64,000 bases of DNA from Pseudomonas sp. R76 (GTDB lineage Bacteria > Pseudomonadota > Gammaproteobacteria > Pseudomonadales > Pseudomonadaceae), in assembly GCF_009834565.1 (NCBI RefSeq), contig NZ_CP019428.1, positions 1,860,001 through 1,924,000 on the forward strand. The letters are read 5' to 3'. Shown here in pieces: positions 50,848-59,818 of the stretch; the first letter of the stretch is position 1; the number at the start of each line of letters is the position of its first letter. Under the pieces are notes generated by a model. It saw nothing but the letters and a program-made list of their open reading frames with translations. It was not told the DNA's origin and searched no databases. Made by a program: the position numbers and the translations under genes.

Positions 50848-50876
50848 AAAAAGCCCCGCGAAAGCGGGGCTTTTTT
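50848..50876. terminator. bidirectional terminator of mucD and bepA
   Basis: GCCCCGC-GAAA-GCGGGGC followed by TTTTTT on the plus strand and by a T-run on the minus strand. It separates the convergent mucD and bepA genes. Confidence 0.95.
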
Positions 50877-50889
50877 GTGGGCGATGGGT

Positions 50890-52323
50890 TTAGCTCATCA
50901 TCCCTTTTACCAGCCGTTGCTGTTCGATCAACTCACGTTGGCGCGCGTCGATACGTGAGGACAGTGGGAAGTTGTTGCCCGCACGGCGCTTGGCAAAATC
51001 CAGTTGCTGAATGGCCTGCTGGAAGTCGCCCACCAATGCAAAGTACTCGGCGCGGGCTTGATGCAAGCCGATGATATTGCCGGACAGCCCGCGCGTTTCG
51101 GCGACCTGATACCAGACGTCGGGGTCATCTGGGCGGGATTTGAGCAGCGCATCCAGGGCCTTTTCCGCATCGGCGGTGCGGTTCTGCTTGAGCAGCAAGT
51201 CCACCCGCACCTGATTCAGCGGATAGTTGCCGGGGTATTGGGTAAGCATTCGGTCGGTACGTTGCTGGGCATCCGGCAAGCGGTTGCTGGTGATGTCCAG
51301 TTCGATCTGCGCCAAGTTGTAAGTGATGTCGTTGGGTGCTTTAGCCAGCAGGGGCGCCAGGCTTTCCCGTGCTTCCTTGAGTTGCGTGCCCTTGATCTGG
51401 GCGATGGCCAAACCATAGCGCGCCACATCGTTTTTCGGGTTCTCGTCCAGCTGCGCCTGGAAACGTTTTGCGGCGAGGCCCGGCGTGTCTTCGTATTGCA
51501 ACTGTACCCGCGCCCGAATCAGTTGATAGCGCAGGCTGTCTTCCTTGCCACCCGGTTTGGCTTGCTCGGCGCGGTTACGCGTATCGGCGATCCGTGATTC
51601 GGTAACCGGGTGAGTCAGCAAAAATTCCGGCGGCTTGGCGTCGAAACGGTATTGGCGCATCAGGCGTTCGAACATGGTCGGCATGGAGCGCGGGTCGTAC
51701 CCGGCCTTTTCCAGGTTGAGGATGCCGATACGGTCAGCCTCCTGTTCGTTCTGGCGGGAGAAGCGACGTTGTTCCTGGATCGCTGCTGCCTGGCTGCCGG
51801 CAATTGCGGCGATACCGGCATCACCCGCGCCCGCCGCCGCCGCGATAATGCCGCCGAGCAAAGCGGCCATCATCGGGATTTGCATGCGCGACTGCGCTTC
51901 CACGCCCCGGGCAAAGTGGCGCTGGGACAAGTGCGCCAATTCGTGGGCGAGTACCGAGGCGTACTCGCCTTCGGTCTGGGCATTGAGAAACAGGCCGCCG
52001 TTGACCCCGACAATCCCGCCAGGGGCGGCAAAGGCGTTGAGCTGCGGGCTGTTGATCAGGATGAACTCCAGGCGCCGGTCATTGACCTGGCTGGTCTCCA
52101 CCAGTTTGTACACGCTGGTTTCGACGTAATCCTTAAGCTGTGGGTCATTGAGTTGCGAGACCTGGCCGCGCAGGTAGGCCAGCCACGCGCGGCCGAGTTG
52201 GTATTCCTGTTGTGGCGAGACAATGGCAGAACTGGCGTCGCCGAGTGACGGCAGGTCGTCAGCGAAGGCCGGAGAGGCCAGCAGGCAAGCCAGCGTCAGC
52301 AGGGTAGGGCGCAAAAAAGTCAT
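50890..52323 (-). CDS. bepA: M48 metalloprotease with TPR, BepA-like
   Basis: A 477-residue periplasmic protease/chaperone for outer-membrane protein and LPS-machine quality control. Signal peptide LLTLACLLASPAFA; zinc site SVLAHELAHLSQRHFARG with the third ligand in SRQNEQEADRIGILNLEKAG; C-terminal TPR array (about 290-477). The ATG at 52323 begins the signal peptide; the open frame 6 bp further upstream adds nothing. Neighbouring the AlgU regulon genes fits an envelope role. Confidence 0.93.
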   Translation of the reverse strand: MTFLRPTLLTLACLLASPAFADDLPSLGDASSAIVSPQQEYQLGRAWLAYLRGQVSQLNDPQLKDYVETSVYKLVETSQVNDRRLEFILINSPQLNAFAAPGGIVGVNGGLFLNAQTEGEYASVLAHELAHLSQRHFARGVEAQSRMQIPMMAALLGGIIAAAAGAGDAGIAAIAGSQAAAIQEQRRFSRQNEQEADRIGILNLEKAGYDPRSMPTMFERLMRQYRFDAKPPEFLLTHPVTESRIADTRNRAEQAKPGGKEDSLRYQLIRARVQLQYEDTPGLAAKRFQAQLDENPKNDVARYGLAIAQIKGTQLKEARESLAPLLAKAPNDITYNLAQIELDITSNRLPDAQQRTDRMLTQYPGNYPLNQVRVDLLLKQNRTADAEKALDALLKSRPDDPDVWYQVAETRGLSGNIIGLHQARAEYFALVGDFQQAIQQLDFAKRRAGNNFPLSSRIDARQRELIEQQRLVKGMMS

Positions 52324-52418
52324 GCACAAAGCCTTTCGACAAAGAGCTTACTGTAGCCGGACACTGAGCTTCGGACCAGATATTCTAAGCACCCGAAACG
52401 CTTGCCCGGAGTAAAACC

Positions 52419-52658
52419 ATGACCGACGCTGTAGCCTTTGATGCCGAACTCGACGCCAGCGGCCTCAATTGCCCATTGCCGCTGCTCAAGGCCAAGCTGG
52501 AACTCAACCGGTTGGCCAGCGGTTGCGTGCTCAAGGTGATCGCCACGGACGCAGGCTCGCAGCGCGATTTCCGCACATTCGCCAAGTTGGCCGGGCATAC
52601 CCTGTTACACGAAGAAGACGCTGCCGGTGTGTACCGTTACTGGTTGCGCAAGGCCTGA
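52419..52658 (+). CDS. TusA-family sulfur carrier
   Basis: A 79-residue SirA/TusA-fold protein with the signature LDASGLNCPLPLLKAKLELN, in which the Cys-Pro pair carries persulfide sulfur. True tusA for tRNA thiolation is similar in size; this one sits next to an AI-2E-family permease 31 bp downstream, as in many pseudomonads, so I do not claim it is the tRNA-thiolation TusA. Confidence 0.88.
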   Translation: MTDAVAFDAELDASGLNCPLPLLKAKLELNRLASGCVLKVIATDAGSQRDFRTFAKLAGHTLLHEEDAAGVYRYWLRKA

Positions 52659-52689
52659 ACCGTTTGCCCCCACCACCTGAGGTTGATTG

Positions 52690-53760
52690 ATGTTCAAAGT
52701 GTTACGAGACTGGATTCAGCGCTACTTCTCCGATGAAGAAGCTGTGGTGCTGGCGGTCCTGCTGTTCCTGGCCTTTACCGCCGTGCTCACCTTGGGCGGC
52801 ATGTTGGCACCCGTGTTGGCGGGGATGGTGTTGGCGTACCTGATGCAGGGCCTGGTCACCACGCTGGAGCGGTTGCGCTTGCCGGGCGGGGTGGCGGTGG
52901 GGCTGGTGTTTGCCTTGTTCATTGGCCTGCTGGTGGTGTTCATCGTGGTGGTGTTGCCGTTGCTGTGGCATCAGTTGATCACCCTGTTTAACGAGCTGCC
53001 GGGCATGCTCGCCAAGTGGCAATCGCTGTTGCTGTTGCTGCCGGAACGCTATCCGCACCTGGTGTCGGACGAGCAGGTATTACAGGCCATCGAAGTGGCG
53101 CGCGGTGAGATCGGAAAGTTCGGGCAATGGGCGCTGACTTTTTCCCTGTCCAGTTTGCCACTGCTGGTCAACATCATGATCTACCTGGTGCTGGTGCCGA
53201 TCCTGGTGTTCTTCTTCCTCAAAGACCGCGCAATGATTGGCCGCTGGGTCAGCGGTTACCTGCCACGCGAGCGGGCACTGATCACCCGTGTGGCTGAGGA
53301 AATGAACCGGCAGATCGCCAATTACATCCGTGGCAAGGTCATTGAGATTGTTATCTGCGGCGGCGTTACCTACATCGCGTTCGTTGCGCTCGGGCTGAAC
53401 TACGCAGCGCTGCTGGCGTTGCTGGTGGGTGTGTCGGTGGTGGTGCCGTATGTCGGCGCGGTAGTGGTGACGGTGCCGGTGATGTTGATCGCGTTGTTCC
53501 AGTGGGGTTGGAGTGATCAGTTCATCTACCTGATGGCGGTTTACGGCATTATCCAGACCCTGGACGGCAACGTGCTGGTGCCGCTGCTGTTCTCGGAGGC
53601 GGTCAATCTGCACCCGGTAGCGATCATCTGTGCGGTGTTGTTGTTTGGTGGGCTATGGGGTTTTTGGGGGGTGTTCTTTGCAATCCCCTTGGCGACGCTG
53701 TTCAAGGCGGTACTGGATGCGTGGCCGCGACAAGAGCCGGTGGTGGCGCCTTTGTTGTAA
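52690..53760 (+). CDS. AI-2E family permease (PerM-like)
   Basis: A 356-residue inner-membrane protein with about eight helices. LNYAALLALLVGVSVVVPYV and YGIIQTLDGNVLVPLLFSEA followed by VNLHPVAIICAVLLFGGLWG are hallmarks of the PerM/TqsA exporter family. The substrate is unknown; some relatives export autoinducer-2 or act as Na+/H+ antiporters. The ATG at 52690 was chosen over the TTG just before it. It forms a pair with the TusA-like gene. Confidence 0.9.
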   Translation: MFKVLRDWIQRYFSDEEAVVLAVLLFLAFTAVLTLGGMLAPVLAGMVLAYLMQGLVTTLERLRLPGGVAVGLVFALFIGLLVVFIVVVLPLLWHQLITLFNELPGMLAKWQSLLLLLPERYPHLVSDEQVLQAIEVARGEIGKFGQWALTFSLSSLPLLVNIMIYLVLVPILVFFFLKDRAMIGRWVSGYLPRERALITRVAEEMNRQIANYIRGKVIEIVICGGVTYIAFVALGLNYAALLALLVGVSVVVPYVGAVVVTVPVMLIALFQWGWSDQFIYLMAVYGIIQTLDGNVLVPLLFSEAVNLHPVAIICAVLLFGGLWGFWGVFFAIPLATLFKAVLDAWPRQEPVVAPLL

Positions 53761-53764
53761 CACC

Positions 53765-53859
53765 TGTGGCGAGGGAGTTTACTCCCGCTGGGCTGCGTAG
53801 CGGCCCCCAAAAAAAAGATGGGAGCGCTACGCACTCCAGCGCGAGCAAGCTCGCCACAC
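53765..53859. repeat. REP-like element of a second type
   Basis: TGTGGCGAGGGAGTTTACTC and the inverted GCGAGCAAGCTCGCCACA end a 95-bp element with inner GCGTAGCG/CGCTACGC arms. It differs from the GTGGGAGC REPs elsewhere in the window. It separates convergent genes. Confidence 0.75.
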
Positions 53860-53878
53860 AAGCTCGCTCCAGGGCAAA

Positions 53879-54352
53879 TCAGGCCTTGTTCAACGCCTGC
53901 GCCGCTGCCAACACGGCATCCACATGGCCCGGCACTTTCACACCACGCCATTCCTGGCGCAGCACACCCTTTTTGTCGATCAAAAAGGTGCTGCGATCCA
54001 CGCCCAGGTATTCCTTGCCATACAGCTTCTTCAGCTTGATCACATCAAACAGCTGGCAAACGGCTTCGTCCTTGTCGCTGATCAGCTCGAAGGGGAATTC
54101 CTGCTTGCCCTTGAAGTTTTCGTGGGACTTCACGCTGTCGCGGGACACGCCAAACACTTCGGTGTCGGCGGCCTTGAACGCTGCGTATTGGTCACGAAAA
54201 CCCTGGCCTTCGGTGGTGCAGCCCGGGGTGCTGTCCTTGGGGTAGAAGTAGATCACCACTTGCTTGCCCTTGAGGGCAGCGAGGCTGAAGGTCTGGCCGC
54301 TGGTGGCCTGGGCTTCGAAATCGGCCACGGGTTTGTCGATGGCTACCGGCAT
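53879..54352 (-). CDS. bcp: thioredoxin-dependent peroxiredoxin Bcp
   Basis: A 157-residue atypical 2-Cys peroxiredoxin. The peroxidatic cysteine lies in YFYPKDSTPGCTTEGQGFRD; the next position typical of the resolving cysteine in Bcp is Thr here and a further Cys occurs in DEAVCQLFDVIKLK. It reduces hydroperoxides. It is 13 bp downstream of gcvR and co-transcribed with it, as in other pseudomonads. Confidence 0.95.
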   Translation of the reverse strand: MPVAIDKPVADFEAQATSGQTFSLAALKGKQVVIYFYPKDSTPGCTTEGQGFRDQYAAFKAADTEVFGVSRDSVKSHENFKGKQEFPFELISDKDEAVCQLFDVIKLKKLYGKEYLGVDRSTFLIDKKGVLRQEWRGVKVPGHVDAVLAAAQALNKA

Positions 54353-54365
54353 GAGTGCTTCCTTC

Positions 54366-54926
54366 TTACATTGGGTTCTGTGGGCGCCATGGCTCGATCA
54401 GTGCGTCGAGGTTCAGGGCATCGGCGAAATCCAGGAACTGGTCACGCAGCCAACTGATCTGTACGCCGGCCGGCAAGGTCACGGTGAACGTGGCGTTGAG
54501 CATGGTGCCGCCGGTTTGCGGCGCCTGGTAGGTGTCGCAGGTCAGGTTTTCCAGCTCGACGTTGTGGTCGATAAAGAACTGGCACAGCTCATTGACGATG
54601 TCCGAGCGGTAGGCCGAGCTGACATACGCCACATACGGCAGCGCCTGTGGGCGGTTCTCCAGCGCGGCGCTGCGCACCACGTTAACGGTGAAATCGTGCT
54701 TCTTGGCCAGGCCTGGCAGGCCAGTCTCCAGGCGCGCCAAGGCGTCCCAGGTGCCGGAAATCTGCAGCACCAGCGCGCTGCATTCGCCGTGGCGAGTGAG
54801 GCGGGAGGTCACGACGGCGCAGCGGTTTTCATGGCTGGCGCGGCACAGGACGTTAGTCAGCTCCATGGGGTTGGCGCCGAGGGCACTGATAACAAGGAAT
54901 TGTTCGCGAACTGTGGGGGTGGACAT
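54366..54926 (-). CDS. gcvR: GcvR-like ACT-domain regulator
   Basis: A 186-residue protein with two ACT domains (QFLVISALGANPMELTNVLC and PYVAYVSSAYRSDIVNELCQ). It matches the glycine cleavage repressor GcvR, which binds the activator GcvA. It precedes bcp and is divergent from dapA over 273 bp, the conserved order in Pseudomonas. Confidence 0.9.
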   Translation of the reverse strand: MSTPTVREQFLVISALGANPMELTNVLCRASHENRCAVVTSRLTRHGECSALVLQISGTWDALARLETGLPGLAKKHDFTVNVVRSAALENRPQALPYVAYVSSAYRSDIVNELCQFFIDHNVELENLTCDTYQAPQTGGTMLNATFTVTLPAGVQISWLRDQFLDFADALNLDALIEPWRPQNPM

Positions 54927-55199
54927 GCAGCCTTCCTAAAACGATGAGCGGTCGATACGGTGAGGGCTGTATCGATCAAAGGATGAAGGGTAGCGAAAAC
55001 CGTCGCCAAGGGATAGGAGGTGGCGTTTTCATTGCGTGATCGGTCTGATTTCAGCGTGCTTCAAGGCACGCTTTGGCCCAATGATGGCATTGCCCGTCGT
55101 TTAGTTGGCTCAGAACGCATCCTCAGGCGGTACTTCGCTTGTACAAGCATCTTGGCGCCAGTACCATTACGGCTCTCTTTTTCCGGCAGGAGCGGTTGC

Positions 55200-56078
55200 A
55201 TGATTGCGGGCAGTATGGTGGCACTGGTCACACCCATGGATGCACAAGGTCATCTCGACTGGGATAGCCTGGGCAAACTGGTGGACTTCCACCTGCAAGA
55301 GGGCACCAACGCCATTGTGGCGGTCGGCACCACGGGTGAGTCGGCCACACTTGATGTGGAAGAACACATCCAGGTGATCGAATTCGTGGTCAAGCGCGTC
55401 GCGGGCCGTATTGCCGTGATCGCCGGTACGGGCGCCAACTCGACGCGTGAAGCGATCGAGCTGACCAAAAACGCCAAGAAAGCCGGCGCCGATGCCTGCC
55501 TGCTGGTGACCCCGTACTACAACAAGCCGACCCAGGAAGGCCTGTTCCAGCACTTTCGCACCATTGCCGAAGCCGTTGATATCCCGCAGATCCTCTACAA
55601 CGTGCCTGGCCGTACTGCGTGCGACATGAAGGCCGAGACCGTGATCCGCCTGTCCACCGTGCCGAACATCATCGGCATCAAGGAAGCCACTGGCGACCTG
55701 CAGCGCGCCAAGGACATCCTGGCCGGCGTGAGCAGCGACTTCCTGGTGTATTCCGGTGACGACGCAACGGCGGTCGAGCTGATCCTGCTGGGTGGCAAAG
55801 GCAACATCTCCGTGACCGCCAACGTCGCCCCGCGCGCCATGAGCGAGCTGTGCGCCGCCGCCATCGCCGGCGATGCGGTGACTGCTCGCGCGATCCACGA
55901 GAAGCTGATGCCGCTCAACAAAACACTGTTTATCGAATCCAACCCTATTCCCGTGAAATGGGCGCTGTTTGAGATGGGCCTGATGCCGGACGGTATCCGT
56001 CTGCCGCTCACCCGGCTCAGCGAAGCCTGTCACGAACCGCTGCGACAGGCCCTGCGCCAGTCCGGCGTCCTGGTTTAA
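55200..56078 (+). CDS. dapA: 4-hydroxy-tetrahydrodipicolinate synthase
   Basis: A 292-residue aldolase condensing pyruvate with aspartate semialdehyde in lysine/DAP synthesis. AIVAVGTTGESATLDVEEHI, CLLVTPYYNKPTQEGLFQHF and the Schiff-base lysine in IIGIKEATGDLQRAKDIL are all present. The ATG at 55200 has AGGAG upstream; the longer frame from 55020 is upstream leader. bamC follows by 17 bp. Confidence 0.97.
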   Translation: MIAGSMVALVTPMDAQGHLDWDSLGKLVDFHLQEGTNAIVAVGTTGESATLDVEEHIQVIEFVVKRVAGRIAVIAGTGANSTREAIELTKNAKKAGADACLLVTPYYNKPTQEGLFQHFRTIAEAVDIPQILYNVPGRTACDMKAETVIRLSTVPNIIGIKEATGDLQRAKDILAGVSSDFLVYSGDDATAVELILLGGKGNISVTANVAPRAMSELCAAAIAGDAVTARAIHEKLMPLNKTLFIESNPIPVKWALFEMGLMPDGIRLPLTRLSEACHEPLRQALRQSGVLV

Positions 56079-56095
56079 TTGAGGAAGCACTACGC

Positions 56096-57211
56096 ATGAA
56101 GCGATTGGCCGGACTTTCCGCACTTGCCTTGATTATCTCCAGCACCAGTGGCTGCGGTTGGATTTGGGGCCCGGATGGTTACTTCCGTGACCGCGGCAGC
56201 GATTACCTGGAAGCACAAGCAACCAAACCGATGCAACTGCCGCCGGACGTCAATGTCGCCAAGCGCCTTGACCCGTTGCTGCCTATCCCGCGCAACGTCG
56301 CCGACGACACCACCAAGGGTGAGTACGTGGTGCCGCGTCCGCAGCCGATCTCGGCAGTGGCGGACGCCAGCGACTACAGCCTGCAGAAGAGCGGCGACAA
56401 CCGCTGGATCATCGCCCAGCGCCCACCTGCCGAAGTCTGGCCAGTGGCGCTGCAGTTCTTCCAGGACAACGGTTTCCGCATCGACCAGCAACGCCCGCAG
56501 ACCGGTGAGTTCACCACTGCATGGCAGCGTGGTAGCGAATTGTCCGCCAACATGGCTCAGCGTCTGCAGGCCGGTGGTGTAGCCGCCGATAACGAAGCTC
56601 GTGTGCGTGTGCGCATCGAGCCAGGCGTGCAGCGCAACACCAGTGAAGTCTATGTAGTCAGCGCCGAGCGTCCTGCCGGCAGCACCGCTAACGTCGACTT
56701 CACCCCGCGTTCGGTCAACATGGGCGTAGACGCCGCGTTGGTCGACGAGATGCTGGCCAGCATGAGCCGTATCTCCGAGAAGGGCGGTTCGGTTTCCCTG
56801 CTCGCCGCGCGTGATTACGACACGCCTAACCGCGTCAGCCTCACCGAAGACGGCAGCGGCAACGTCGTGCTGAACCTGGGTGAAGACCTCGACCGCGCCT
56901 GGGCCAGTGTTGGCCGCGCGTTGGAGAAGGGCCCTTGGCGAGTTGAAGACATCAACCGCAGTCTGGGCCTGTACTACATCAACGTGGCTGAAAAGGCTGA
57001 GAAGAAAGACGACGAGCCAGGTTTCTTCGGCAAATTGTTCGGCAGCAAGCCGACCAAGGAAGAGATCGAAACCCGTGCCGAGCGTTACCAGGTTCGTTTG
57101 AGCAAGGTTGGCGAAAGCGTACAAGTCACCGTCGAGAAAAACATCAACACCGTTGCGCCAGCTGAAACAGCGCGCAAAGTGTTGGGCGTGATTCAGGACA
57201 ACCTGGGCTGA
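56096..57211 (+). CDS. bamC: outer membrane protein assembly factor BamC
   Basis: A 371-residue lipoprotein of the BAM complex. Lipobox cysteine in IISSTSGCGWIWG; an extended N-terminal segment (KPMQLPPDVNVAKRLDPLLP) binds BamD, followed by two helix-grip domains. It is in an operon with dapA, MBL-fold and purC genes, as in E. coli and other pseudomonads (nlpB position). Confidence 0.95.
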   Translation: MKRLAGLSALALIISSTSGCGWIWGPDGYFRDRGSDYLEAQATKPMQLPPDVNVAKRLDPLLPIPRNVADDTTKGEYVVPRPQPISAVADASDYSLQKSGDNRWIIAQRPPAEVWPVALQFFQDNGFRIDQQRPQTGEFTTAWQRGSELSANMAQRLQAGGVAADNEARVRVRIEPGVQRNTSEVYVVSAERPAGSTANVDFTPRSVNMGVDAALVDEMLASMSRISEKGGSVSLLAARDYDTPNRVSLTEDGSGNVVLNLGEDLDRAWASVGRALEKGPWRVEDINRSLGLYYINVAEKAEKKDDEPGFFGKLFGSKPTKEEIETRAERYQVRLSKVGESVQVTVEKNINTVAPAETARKVLGVIQDNLG

Positions 57212-57215
57212 TCCG

Positions 57216-57974
57216 ATGCGTTTTGCCGTTCTCGGCAGCGGTAGCCAAGGGAACGGCACGCTGGTCGCCCACGACGACACGTACGTGCTGGTGGATTGTG
57301 GTTTCTCGTTAAAAGAAACCGAGCGGCGCCTGCTGCGCCTGGGGGTTCACCCCACGCAGCTGAGCGCGATTCTAGTGACCCACGAACATGCCGACCACGT
57401 GCATGGCGTGGGTTTGCTGTCTCGGCGCTACAATCTTCCGGTGTACCTGAGTCGCGGCACATTGCGCGGGATGCGCAAACCCATAGAACCCGCAGGTTTC
57501 CTGGCCGGTGGCGAACAGCTGCAGATTGGTGCGTTGAGCATCGATGTGATTGCCGTGGCGCACGACGCCCAGGAGCCTACGCAGTACGTTTTCAGTGACG
57601 GTGAGCGGCGTTTCGGCGTGCTCACCGACCTGGGTTCCTACTGCTCCAGGGTGCTGGACGGTTACCGCGACCTCGATGCATTGATGATCGAGTCCAACCA
57701 CTGTCGAGACCTGCTGGCGCGTGGTCATTACCCGTACTTTCTCAAGCAGCGGGTGGGCGGCGAGCTCGGACATTTGAACAACCACCAGGCGGCGTACCTG
57801 GTGTATGAGTTGGGCTGGCAAGACTTGCAACACTTGGTCCTGGCCCACCTGAGCAGCAAGAACAACCTGCCGCAGCTGGCCCGGCAATGTTTTGTCGATA
57901 CCCTCGGGTGCGACCCGGACTGGCTGCAACTGGCCGATCAAGATTCAGGGCTAGATTGGCGACACATCGCCTAG
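57216..57974 (+). CDS. MBL-fold metallo-hydrolase (YycJ/WalJ-like)
   Basis: A 252-residue metallo-beta-lactamase-fold protein. The metal motif is LVTHEHADHVHGVGLLSRRY, with MIESNHCRDLLARGHYP and VLAHLSSKNN supplying further ligands. It starts MRFAVLGSGSQGNGTLV, typical of the YycJ/WalJ exonuclease-like group. The biochemical role in pseudomonads is unknown. It is between bamC (4 bp gap) and purC (27 bp gap). Confidence 0.9.
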   Translation: MRFAVLGSGSQGNGTLVAHDDTYVLVDCGFSLKETERRLLRLGVHPTQLSAILVTHEHADHVHGVGLLSRRYNLPVYLSRGTLRGMRKPIEPAGFLAGGEQLQIGALSIDVIAVAHDAQEPTQYVFSDGERRFGVLTDLGSYCSRVLDGYRDLDALMIESNHCRDLLARGHYPYFLKQRVGGELGHLNNHQAAYLVYELGWQDLQHLVLAHLSSKNNLPQLARQCFVDTLGCDPDWLQLADQDSGLDWRHIA

Positions 57975-58001
57975 CCCACCCTTTAGCAAGCGGAGCCCAT
58001 C

Positions 58002-58715
58002 ATGGAAAAACGTGAAGAACTCTACCGCGGCAAAGCCAAGTCGGTATACAAGACCGACGACGCCAACCGCCTGATCCTGCTGTTTCGCAACGACACGTCG
58101 GCGTTCGACGGCAAGCGCATCGAACAACTTGATCGCAAAGGCATGGTGAACAACAAGTTCAACGCCTTCATCATGCAGAAACTCGAAGCGGCCGGCATCC
58201 CGACCCAATTCGACAAACTGCTGGGCGACAACGAGTGCCTGGTCAAGAAGCTCGACATGATCCCGGTTGAATGCGTCGTGCGTAACTACGCCGCCGGCAG
58301 CCTGGTCAAGCGCCTGGGCGTGGAAGAGGGCCTCAAGCTCAACCCTTACACGTTTGAACTGTTCCTGAAGGACGACGCCAAGGGCGACCCGTTCATCAAC
58401 GAATCCCACGTCGTGGCATTCGGCTGGGGCACCGCTGAGCAACTGGCACGCATGAAGGAGTTGTCCCTCAAGGTCAACGACGTGCTGAGCAAGCTGTTCG
58501 ACGACGCCGGCCTGCTGCTGGTCGACTTCAAACTGGAATTCGGCGTGTTCCACGACGGCTCCATCGTCCTGGGCGACGAATTCAGCCCGGACGGCTGCCG
58601 CCTGTGGGACAAAGACACCAAGAAGAAGATGGACAAAGACCGCTTCCGCCAGGGCCTCGGTGACGTCATCGAAGCCTACGAAGAAGTCGCCAATCGTCTC
58701 GGCGTACCGCTTTAA
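58002..58715 (+). CDS. purC: phosphoribosylaminoimidazole-succinocarboxamide synthase
   Basis: A 237-residue SAICAR synthetase of purine synthesis. [40 protein letters not shown] and [20 protein letters not shown] are the conserved ATP and substrate blocks. Full length, last gene of the dapA operon before tRNA-Ser. Confidence 0.98.
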   Translation: MEKREELYRGKAKSVYKTDDANRLILLFRNDTSAFDGKRIEQLDRKGMVNNKFNAFIMQKLEAAGIPTQFDKLLGDNECLVKKLDMIPVECVVRNYAAGSLVKRLGVEEGLKLNPYTFELFLKDDAKGDPFINESHVVAFGWGTAEQLARMKELSLKVNDVLSKLFDDAGLLLVDFKLEFGVFHDGSIVLGDEFSPDGCRLWDKDTKKKMDKDRFRQGLGDVIEAYEEVANRLGVPL

Positions 58716-58760
58716 TCGACGCAAGCATCTGATAGCACGGAAAAAAATCGCTTTTGGGGT

Positions 58761-58788
58761 TTGCTTCCGCGAAACACACTGTTATGAT
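58761..58788 (+). promoter_or_regulatory. promoter of tRNA-Ser
   Basis: TTGCTT (-35, 58761-58766) and TATGAT (-10, 58783-58788) are 16 bp apart. The start lies about 6-8 bp downstream in a GC-rich stretch (GCGCGCC) typical of growth-controlled stable-RNA promoters. Confidence 0.75.
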
Positions 58789-58798
58789 GCGCGCCGTT

Positions 58799-58888
58799 GG
58801 AGAGATGCCAGAGTGGCCGAATGGGACGGATTCGAAATCCGTTGTACCTTCACCGGTACCTAGGGTTCGAATCCCTATCTCTCCGCCA
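58799..58888 (+). tRNA. tRNA-Ser (anticodon CGA)
   Basis: A 90-nt tRNA with acceptor GGAGAGA/TCTCTCC, anticodon stem-loop GGATTCGAAATCC giving CGA, the long class II variable arm (TGTACCTTCACCGGTACC) and T arm AGGGTTCGAATCCCT. CCA is encoded at 58886-58888. Confidence 0.98.
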
Positions 58889-58901
58889 TTACATAGAAAA
58901 A

Positions 58902-58934
58902 GCCCCGTAGCTGAATAAGCTACGGGGCTTTTTT
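58902..58934 (+). terminator. terminator after tRNA-Ser (also faces relE)
   Basis: GCCCCGTAGC-TGAATAA-GCTACGGGGC with six T after it and AAAAA before it, so it works in both directions. Its stem is identical to that at 61611-61637. Confidence 0.93.
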
Positions 58935-58955
58935 GTTCTCGGGCTTTCAACTCTT

Positions 58956-59246
58956 CTACTCGCTCAAACGTTCGCCCGCTATACGATAAGCCTGCTCGCG
59001 TTCCCGCTTACCGATGGCCACCACCACCACAGTGATTTCCTGATCGATCACTTGATAAACCAGCCTGTAACCGCTGCTACGCAGCTTGATTTTGTAGCAG
59101 TCGGGCAGGTCATGCAGGCGATTAGCTTCAATACGTGGGTTTTTCAGAATTTCCACTAGCTTCTTCTTGAGCTGCTGACGAAGGGTGTCGCCTAGCTTTT
59201 GCCACTCCTTCAATGCTCGCGCATCGAAATCAAGGCTATAGGTCAT
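58956..59246 (-). CDS. relE: RelE-family mRNA interferase toxin
   Basis: A 96-residue RelE toxin that cleaves mRNA in the ribosomal A site. LDFDARALKEWQKLGDTLRQ, LPDCYKIKLRSSGYRLVYQV (conserved Lys/Arg) and VVVAIGKREREQAYRIA (conserved Arg/Tyr) match closely. It overlaps relB by 11 bp downstream of it. Confidence 0.95.
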   Translation of the reverse strand: MTYSLDFDARALKEWQKLGDTLRQQLKKKLVEILKNPRIEANRLHDLPDCYKIKLRSSGYRLVYQVIDQEITVVVVAIGKREREQAYRIAGERLSE

Positions 59247-59475
59247 CTATAGAAACCTTTACCCGTTGAGGAGATGCCAATCGTTCCCGAACGATGGCCA
59301 TCAACGCTTCATCTTCCTCGGTCATCAGAACAGGCTTGAACGGCAGTTGGCCGCGATCCGCTACGTATTGCAGGGCCTGGCGCATCAGTTCTGAAGGCGT
59401 AACGCCGAGCTTTTCCAATTCGAGATAGGCGCGCGCTTTCAGGTCGTCATCGATACGGATACTTATAGACGCCAT
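59236..59475 (-). CDS. relB: RelB-family antitoxin
   Basis: A 79-residue RelB/DinJ-type antitoxin. The N-terminal ribbon-helix-helix is MASISIRIDDDLKARAYLEL with EKLGVTPSELMRQALQYV. The C-terminal part wraps RelE. The ATG at 59475 lies 13 bp downstream of a 24-bp perfect dyad, the likely autoregulatory operator. The open frame upstream to 59628 crosses that operator and is rejected. Confidence 0.95.
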   Translation of the reverse strand: MASISIRIDDDLKARAYLELEKLGVTPSELMRQALQYVADRGQLPFKPVLMTEEDEALMAIVRERLASPQRVKVSIDDL

Positions 59476-59488
59476 GGGATAGACTCTC

Positions 59489-59512
59489 ATGTAATGACAT
59501 TGGTCATTACAT
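59489..59512. promoter_or_regulatory. relBE operator
   Basis: ATGTAATGAC (59489-59498) and GTCATTACAT (59503-59512) are perfect 10-bp arms around ATTG. It sits just upstream of relB, as expected for ribbon-helix-helix repression. Confidence 0.8.
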
Positions 59513-59818
59513 TGAATCAAGAGGGGCCTATTGGCAAGCCCGCCGGGATGTATGGCGTTCGCATACTCCCGTGTTACCGCATCACAATATCCATTTGTCA
59601 TAGAAGCTCCTGAATCCGGTGTCAGCACACCAGCGATCTTTTTGAGGCTAGCTCAGGGGCTTGGGTACACAAGCTTCATTATGTGAACACTCATTACCGC
59701 GCGTTTTCAACAACTTGGTCTCCCATCGGATAGACCAGGCAAATGACGTCCAGTGTCTGAAACTAAAAAAGCCCGCTGAACTCAATGCTCAGCGGGCTTT
59801 TGGGTGATTGCTGTCTGA
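59513..59818. other. gap between relB and MFS gene, with terminator at 59767-59801
   Basis: About 300 bp with no gene seen. It must hold the relBE promoter. AAAAGCCCGCTGA / TCAGCGGGCTTTT at 59767-59801 is a strong terminator for the minus-strand MFS gene. Confidence 0.75.

Noticed and set aside
58799..59475. Genomic-island junction at tRNA-Ser
   Set aside because: No integrase, no duplicated tRNA 3' end downstream and normal composition; relBE alone does not make an island.
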